Shown here one piece after another: positions 45,626-51,727 of a stretch of DNA of 51,727 bases. The position numbers were made by a program, and so were the translations under genes. Positions within the stretch are counted from its first letter, which is position 1; every line of letters begins with the position of its first letter. The notes beneath the pieces are model-generated. The model was not told where the DNA came from, searched no databases, and worked only from the letters and a program-made list of their open reading frames with translations. Origin of the DNA: Dimargaris cristalligena (taxonomy: Eukaryota; Kickxellomycota; Dimargaritomycetes; Dimargaritales; Dimargaritaceae); assembly GCA_027576995.1 (NCBI GenBank), contig JANBQC010000145.1:1-51727 (forward strand). Reading direction: 5' to 3'.

Positions 45626-46660
45626 ATGGCTGATGCCACCGATCTCGCCCAAAAGCTCGAAAACACACATCTCGAGGAGACCCTGGAAGAACCCACCGAG
45701 GCCCTCTTCGACCTGAGCATGAAGAAAAAGAAGAAGAAGAAGAAGGTCGACCTGGAGGACCTCGAGGAAGCCGACACCGCCCCCAGCTCGGCCGCCGCCA
45801 CTTCCGAAGCCGGTGACGCTGAGGCCCCAGCCGAGGCCGAGGATTCGTCCGCCCTGTTTGCCGATCTGAAAAAGAAGAAGAAGAAGAAGGCCAAGGCCAT
45901 CGAGGAAGACGCCGATGCTGCCACCGGTGGTGATGAGGCCGCCGCTTCCGCCGAGGTCGCTGACCAGGCCGATGCCCTGGATTTCTCTGACCTGAAGAAG
46001 AAGAAGAAGAAGAACGCCCGGAAGGTCGACTTCGCCGCCTTCGAGGCCGAGCTTAAGGAAGGGGGCGCCGACCAGGAGCGGGATCCCTTCGCCGAAGGAA
46101 GCGGTGATGAAGGTGCCGACGGGGCCGGGGATAGCGGAACGGGCAGCGGCAGTGGCGGCGACCCCTGGTTGAACAGCAACCGGGACTACACCTACCCCGA
46201 ACTGCTGGGCCGGTTTTTCAAGATTCTGCGCCAGAACAACCCCGAACTGGCCGGCGAAAAGAAACGGTACACCATTGCCCCGCCCCAGGTGGCCCGTGAA
46301 GGTAACAAGAAGACCATTTTCGCCAACGTGTCCGATATTGCCAAGCGTATGCACCGTCAGCCCGATCACGTTATCCAGTTCCTGTTCGCCGAATTGGGTA
46401 CTAGCGGTTCCGTCGACGGTAGCCAACGGCTGGTGATCAAGGGTCGCTTCTCCCAGAAACAGATTGAAAACGTGCTGCGGCGGTACATTGTGGAGTATGT
46501 CACTTGTAAGACGTGCAAGTCGCCTGATACCATCTTGACCAAGGATAACCGGCTGTTCTTCCTGCAGTGCGAATGGTGCGGCTCTACTCGGTCCGTGTCC
46601 GCTATTAAGACCGGTTTCCAGGCCCAGACTACCCGACGAGCCGCCATGAAGACCGCTTAG
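45626..46660 (+). CDS. SUI3: Translation initiation factor eIF2 subunit beta
   Basis: The 344-aa protein has the eIF2-beta layout. Three lysine blocks (about residues 31, 81 and 123) in an acidic N-terminus are the known contact regions for eIF5 and eIF2B. The central core is homologous to archaeal IF2-beta ([20 protein letters not shown], then [20 protein letters not shown]). A C-terminal C2-C2 zinc finger has Cys 294, 297, 315 and 318. eIF2 carries Met-tRNAi to the 40S subunit. The ATG at 45626 is preferred over upstream in-frame codons because of its CACCATGG context and the family start (MADATDL). The gene is GC-rich and intronless and ends in TAG. The long minus-strand frame at 45515-46870 is its shadow. 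Confidence 0.95.
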   Translation: MADATDLAQKLENTHLEETLEEPTEALFDLSMKKKKKKKKVDLEDLEEADTAPSSAAATSEAGDAEAPAEAEDSSALFADLKKKKKKKAKAIEEDADAATGGDEAAASAEVADQADALDFSDLKKKKKKNARKVDFAAFEAELKEGGADQERDPFAEGSGDEGADGAGDSGTGSGSGGDPWLNSNRDYTYPELLGRFFKILRQNNPELAGEKKRYTIAPPQVAREGNKKTIFANVSDIAKRMHRQPDHVIQFLFAELGTSGSVDGSQRLVIKGRFSQKQIENVLRRYIVEYVTCKTCKSPDTILTKDNRLFFLQCEWCGSTRSVSAIKTGFQAQTTRRAAMKTA

Positions 46661-47651
46661 AAAAGACATGCTCCATCCATCTACTCTCTCTATATCTATC
46701 TTCTTGGAGAGGGGGAATCCCTCGTCGGCTATACTTCGTGCGATATTTTTACGTTGATGCGTGTTTCCTACATTGATATCTGAGATATCGGTATTGTATG
46801 TCGTCGAAGGAAGCATGGCGTTTGGAAAGGGGGGATGCATTAGGCCAGTATGAGTATATCCTACTGACATGCGTACCTCCCTCTAATTCATCGTTTTCCT
46901 AACTGTTGTTTCATCATTATTGTCGTTGCTCCTTTTTCTCCATTTTCGTCTTTTAAAACTTGTAATACGCGCTGTGGATTACTAAAACTCGTTTATTTCA
47001 TAATGTGGTGCGTACTGCTGATGTATTTACTACACGGGTCAGCCAACCTGTTAGTGCGACTATACTCGGCGGTAGTTGAGAATGTTGTGGGCATTGTTGT
47101 TGCAGACATTTGATTATTATATATCTTCCAAGAATGCTAGTTACTTTTGGTTGCAGCAGTAGGGTGGGTGGTACATGACCGACTCGTGTTTCGTCTAATA
47201 ATGCAGGTTTTATACACGCTCATCCAGTTGACCGAGAGTGATTAAGTGATGCTAAAAGGCCGAGGGCCAGGATCATTTATATCGGCTATGTGTATGCTAC
47301 CAGAGGTTAGCTTTCCACAGAGGAACCTACCCCGCTTCCTCTGTAAGCGAAAGGGGGATGTATCCTCCAGAAAACCTTACAAATACTAAGTGGACGGGAT
47401 CCTCCAAGTCCGTGGTATTCCTAACAGTTCACTATATGAGCAAACTCACCGGCCTTGCATCCAGCAAAACATTCCATTTTCCATTTCCAGGGTTTTGCAT
47501 TTATATTTTACTACTCCGGTATTTCCCTGAGGCCCCATTCCAATTTTTTATTTATTAATATATACTTTATAGTGCCTTTCCAATAATCCGAAATCCCGAA
47601 CTTCAGGCTCAGTCTGGGAAAGCCTTCGCCACCACTGCATTTCTTTTTACC
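46661..47651. other. Intergenic region between SUI3 and TFB2
   Basis: No gene recognised; the short frame at 47358-47558 has no motifs. It presumably contains the SUI3 terminator and TFB2 promoter. Confidence 0.45.
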
Positions 47652-49211
47652 ATGGCGACCGCCACTTCGTTCAAGGCCAGCATTTATGCCTACCTGGACT
47701 CGCTACCCACCCAAACGTTCCAGCGCCTCTTCTCGAATCCCGCCACTTGTCTGGTCATTCTCCGCCTCCTTTCCACCCTCTCCAAACAAATTATCATGGC
47801 CCTTTTGTATGTGGACCATTCCGTCCCCACCACCGACATTGACCAATGGTTCCGCCGGGAATACGCTTCGGTGGCCCGGGCTAGTCTACAGGAACTCATG
47901 AAACTTCACATTCTGACCGAAGAAGCGGTGTCGACATCGGCATCGTCGACTTCCCAACAGCGCCTCTTGGTCATGAACTCGGTCTTTCGGGAACAGCTTC
48001 GTAATGCCCTGACGGGCGGTGGGCAACACCAGAGTTTCGGTGTACCTTGTTTATCCCGCGACAAGCACCAGGTAGACGTGGCGTTCTTGGACCGGTATGC
48101 GACGGACAAGTGGGAATCGATCCTACATTTTCTGGTGGGTACGAGTGCCACCGATATGCCCGGACCGGGGGTATTGGGTCTGTTGCAGCAGTCCGGTCTG
48201 ATGCAACAGCAGTCGGCGACCGGCGGTGGGGGCGAACCGGGTAAACTGACTATTACCAATAACGGGTTCCAATTCCTGCTCCAGGACGTGAGTACCCAGG
48301 TGTGGATGTTTCTCCTCCAGTACCTCGATTTGGCCGAAAAACTGCAGATGGATTTGGTTGAGGTGCTCCATTTCTTGTTCCAGCTCGGGAGTCTCGAATT
48401 GGGCGCGGATTATTCAACGGACTCACTAACGCCCACCCAGTTACAGATGCTGGAGGATCTGCGGGATTACGGTATTGTGTACCAGCGCAAGAAGCGGTCG
48501 CGGCGGTTTTATCCCACCCGACTAGCGACGACTTTGACCACCGGACTGCATAATATTACCCCTTCGTTCGGCCAGGCGGGGGCGGCCGGAGGCGGGGGCG
48601 AAGGTGCGGGAGGAAGCAGTGGCGCCTTGACCACTACCGCCGCCACGACCACGGCCGGCGGGGTCGGAGATACGTCCTCCGTATTAGCCTCCCAGGATGT
48701 GGGGTTCATCGTCCTTGAAACCAATTATCGCCTCTACGCCTACACCGACTCCCCTCTCCAAATTGCGATCCTCAACCTCTTCGTCTCACTCAAATCCCGG
48801 TTCGCCAATATGGTGGTGGGGGTCATTACGCGGGATAGCATGCGGAGCGCCCTCGCACACGGTATTACAGCCGACCAAATTATCGTGTACCTCACCACCC
48901 ACGCCCACGTCCACATGCGTGACCGCAATCCCGTCCTCCCCATTACCGTGACCGACCAGCTGCGGTTATGGGAAATGGAAAAAAACCGCATCCGGCCCCA
49001 GAACGGCTATTTGTACAACAAATTCACCCGGCCTAGCGATTACGCCGTCGTGTGTAAATACGCCCGCGAATTGGGGGTCGTGGAGTGGTATAGTGATAAA
49101 AGTTATAGTTTTGTGGTCACGCCGGAGGGCCATCAGACCGTCAAGGCGTTTCTGACGCGTCGGTTACAACGGCAGTCTAGTGATGTTCAGCAGCCCTCCC
49201 ACCCGGCCTGA
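47652..49211 (+). CDS. TFB2: TFIIH subunit Tfb2 (p52)
   Basis: The 519-aa intronless protein shows the Tfb2/p52 signature: N-terminal YLDSLPTQTFQRLFSNPATC, a middle region with FFLFQLGSLELG-like helices, and the C-terminal lobe (YAVVCKYARELGVVEWYSDK) that contacts Tfb5/p8. Tfb2 is a core TFIIH subunit that holds and stimulates the XPB/Ssl2 ATPase in transcription initiation and nucleotide excision repair, in the nucleus. A Gly/Ala/Thr-rich insertion (about 308-350) is less conserved. ATG 47652 sits in ACCATGG context. The gene converges with ESS2, which ends 256 bases away. Confidence 0.9.
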   Translation: MATATSFKASIYAYLDSLPTQTFQRLFSNPATCLVILRLLSTLSKQIIMALLYVDHSVPTTDIDQWFRREYASVARASLQELMKLHILTEEAVSTSASSTSQQRLLVMNSVFREQLRNALTGGGQHQSFGVPCLSRDKHQVDVAFLDRYATDKWESILHFLVGTSATDMPGPGVLGLLQQSGLMQQQSATGGGGEPGKLTITNNGFQFLLQDVSTQVWMFLLQYLDLAEKLQMDLVEVLHFLFQLGSLELGADYSTDSLTPTQLQMLEDLRDYGIVYQRKKRSRRFYPTRLATTLTTGLHNITPSFGQAGAAGGGGEGAGGSSGALTTTAATTTAGGVGDTSSVLASQDVGFIVLETNYRLYAYTDSPLQIAILNLFVSLKSRFANMVVGVITRDSMRSALAHGITADQIIVYLTTHAHVHMRDRNPVLPITVTDQLRLWEMEKNRIRPQNGYLYNKFTRPSDYAVVCKYARELGVVEWYSDKSYSFVVTPEGHQTVKAFLTRRLQRQSSDVQQPSHPA

Positions 49212-49466
49212 GCGGATCGAGGCGTGGCGTATAGTCCCTGGTGAGACGGAATACGAATAAGATGCTAAATCTGGATCATTCACAACTTTGATTAAACAAA
49301 AATCATCACCAACTTAATAAAATGGATACTTAATTTAACAATGGCTCATTTATTAGCGATTGCTGTGATGCACTTTGTAAACCCAATTTGTTTTTAGTAT
49401 GGCCATTCTAATTTTATTTCGTGGAAGGGATGTATGATACAATAGGGTGAGGTTGAGCAGCGATAA

Positions 49467-51491
49467 TTAGCGTCGACGGATTGGCGATGGACTGTAACTA
49501 CCCTGTAATTTTCGGTCCACTGAGCCAAATATCGAGTTGGCCCGCGGAGTCCGCAGAGCCGGCGACGACCGTCGGATTGGACTGTTAGTAATGCTGCTGC
49601 CGCTTGTTTGTTGGAATAGGCGGAAGGCGGCCGGGGACAGTGCCCGTTGTCGGGTGATGCTATTGGGAAAGGAGTGGGATTGGCCAGGACGGATGGAGGT
49701 TGTAAACAATACGGGTGAGTGTTAAGAGCTTCGAGCCGTTTGGTATTGGGTATTTGTTTAAGATATATAATCTAACATCGTTATAAGTATTTACTCTACA
49801 ATTACCAAATGGCATATCTATATAGATATGTTGGTAAAATGGGTGACTTACCGGTCAAGTGAGGAGGGCGTCCCCGGCCCAGGTGAATTGTTGATCCGGC
49901 TGCGGGGCTTCGGTTCCGACTCTTTGGCTCGTTTTGATTGGGCCAGCTGACGACGCGAAGCCTGGCCGGCTAGTTTAGTCCCTAGCTCGTCCCGTCGGGA
50001 AGGCGATGGCAGTTCGTACCGGGGACCCGAGGTTCCCGAAATGCCCAGTGGACTACTAGCATCCCAGTGGAGTGGAGTACCTTCCGAGTCGCTGTTTTGA
50101 TTACTGTCGAAAGCAGGGGGAGTCGGGGGAACGAATGTGTGTAAGGAATGTAGGAGACGGTCAGTGGCACCTAAGCCACTGGATACCTCTCCCCCATGGG
50201 CCAGAGACGACTCGGTAGACAAACGCGATGAGGCAAGGCTATAGCCACGATTATTCAAGAGAGCTTGTTTTAATAATTCGGGTTCGCTAAATCGCGTGTT
50301 GGCGTGGACGATATGCCGGGGTTCACTGTAGATTAGGCGACTGGACGGGGGGGAGTTGGAACCTAGGCCATCCGGTGAATACATGAAGGTATTTTTGGCC
50401 TTGAAATGCCACGTATCGGCGGCAGTGGGGGGATCAGTCAGGGTTGGGACAACAATGAGACGCGCGGGACCCGAATTAGCGGAACCCGATGGGGCGCTGG
50501 AGTCGCCAATTTTCACAAGTGACTGTAGGTTTTCGTCATCTGTCGGGGAAGCAGTGGTAGCCGTCGTGGCATTACTGTGGGTACGACTGTTGCTAAGGGA
50601 AGAGGTTTCCGAACTTAACTCCCCTGAAGCCAATGATGTAATAGTTGTCGAGGCCGAAGGCTGTTTGCCGATTGCAACTTTACTGTCGGACTCGTCATTG
50701 GGCGTTTCCTTTTGAGCAGAAGTGGGTGATGTTGATGGGTCGCCTACAGCAGAAATAGCAACCGAAGCGGAGGCAGACGCGGTGGTCAGTTGCTGGGGAC
50801 TAGACTTGCCCTCGGTGGTGCCGATTAAATCCCGGAGGCGCAGCTGTTTCTGGGCCTGCGCCCGGGCCTCGGCTTCATAAGCCCAGGCGTGCTTGCGTTT
50901 CCTTTCGGCATTGTCCTTATCGATAATCTCGGTAAAACTGCTATTGTCTTCATTGTCATACTGGGCCTGAAACTGGTCCAGCGACATGTTCGACCCCGGT
51001 AGTCGACCCGTGGCCAACGGGGCCGACATCGCCAAGGGGAGGAGGGTTGGGATAGAATTGAGTTCGGGGTGGGGGGGGAGGGTTTCGCCGGTGGATGTGG
51101 AGGGGGCGGGAACCCGGCGTTGATCAGGGGTCGGCGTGACCGTTTCCCAGTTCGACCGAGCCCGTCGGACCTGGTTGAGAATGACGGCGGCGGGAGTCAA
51201 GGAGCCGGTTTCAGTGGCCTGGCGGATCCAGGCTAGGGGCACCGGGGCTGCCCCGTGGGCGTCTAACGCGGCATTGTCTTGGCGAAGTCGGGCGATATGG
51301 GGGTAGAAGTCCCGTTCGATAATGGCCTCGATGGCTTCCACGTAGTCTTCTTCCTCAAGGACGACTTTAGCTGGTTGGGCAGGACGTTGGACAGCTACTG
51401 TCAAAATGGGGGTAGTGGTAGGAGCGTTGGTGGTGGTGGTGGTGGCTAGGGATAGAATGGACGAGGGTGAATAAGGCGTAGAATTCAACAT
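49467..51491 (-). CDS. ESS2: ESS2/Bis1-like (DGCR14 family) nuclear protein, two exons
   Basis: I assemble complement(join(49467..49659, 49852..51491)), 610 aa. The family signature LEEEDYVEAIEAIIERDFYP (about 45-64) and HFKAKNTFMYSPDG (about 370) lie in exon 1. The conserved C-terminal tail (ALSPAAFRLFQ and GSYSPSP) lies in exon 2. The 192-nt intron has donor GTAAGT, branch-like CTTAAC and acceptor CCAATAG, in phase 2 on both sides. Without it the protein would stop at 547 aa and lose the tail. ESS2 proteins associate with the late spliceosome; S. pombe Bis1 is nuclear. A Ser/Thr-rich central linker is less conserved. Confidence in the family is high. Confidence 0.85.
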
Positions 51492-51727
51492 GGTTGAACT
51501 TGAGCAATGCTGGTAAACGTGGGCTCACGGAAGCTTCTGCTTAACCCGAAACGGATATACTGGTATAGCTGGACAATAGAGTACCAATGCGCAAGCCAGG
51601 GGAATCACACAAGGAAAGAATAGCTCAAAATAAATTTATATAAAAAGCAATAAGAATTCGTTTTTAAAAAACTCATTATGTTAATAGAGGGGAAAGAAAA
51701 ATTTTTCCGTAAAAATATTACTTTCCC
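51492..51727. promoter_or_regulatory. Promoter region of ESS2
   Basis: The 236 bases upstream of the ESS2 ATG are AT-rich with a TTTATATAAAAAG motif (about 51633-51648) resembling a TATA box on the minus strand. The window ends here. Confidence 0.35.

Noticed and set aside
45515..46870. 451-codon minus-strand ORF opposite SUI3
   Set aside because: It is antisense to a clear eIF2-beta gene; its length comes from GC-rich codon structure on the other strand.
1..51727. CRISPR arrays, rRNA or tRNA genes
   Set aside because: No regularly spaced repeats, no rRNA signature and no convincing tRNA arms were seen, though I could not run a covariance search.

Overview
This looks like a chromosomal window from a fungus. 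VAC7, LAS1, SKI3, TFB2, ESS2, SUI3 (eIF2-beta) and a CBP6/UQCC2-like gene are all eukaryotic, and VAC7 is typical of fungi. The genes have spliceosomal introns of about 190-250 nt with GTAAGT-like donors. The introns, spacing and family-specific secreted proteins suggest an early-diverging fungus (perhaps Zoopagomycota) rather than an ascomycete, but the sequence alone does not settle this.

There are two kinds of DNA. GC-rich, CpG-rich islands carry intact genes: LAS1 (9862-11995, -), VAC7 (14435-16714, +), a secreted ricin-B-like lectin protein (17969-19845, -), a secreted SBP56-like propeller (20832-22247, -), an ABC-class P-loop ATPase (31427-33803, -), a mitochondrial PPR-like protein (36958-39246, +), a DHA2 drug/H+ antiporter (40943-42769, +), an OCIA-domain protein (43418-43943, +), a CBP6/UQCC2-like factor (44245-44775, -), SUI3 (45626-46660, +), TFB2 (47652-49211, +) and ESS2 (49467-51491, -). 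Between them lie AT-rich stretches (about 4.4-9.8 kb, 12-13.4 kb, 22.3-31.4 kb, 33.8-36.9 kb) holding decayed genes.

The most striking locus is the left end: a SKI3 pseudogene (329-4364, -) with a 144-bp MITE inserted in an exon. Removing the MITE restores the reading frame. The gene half upstream of the MITE has lost most CpGs and carries nine in-frame stops, each one C-to-T step from a glutamine codon; the half downstream stays CpG-rich. Three more copies of the same MITE lie at 9376, 25655 and 30937. Glutamine-to-stop lesions recur in other relics (12703-13380, 28716-30702, 35112-35390), which suggests directional deamination of silenced DNA as a window-wide process.

The right third (36.9-51.5 kb) is dense housekeeping. 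A convergent pair of likely inner-membrane respiratory proteins (OCIA domain and CBP6/UQCC2-like) sits beside translation initiation (SUI3), TFIIH (TFB2) and splicing-associated (ESS2) genes. I found no convincing rRNA, tRNA, CRISPR or plasmid features.
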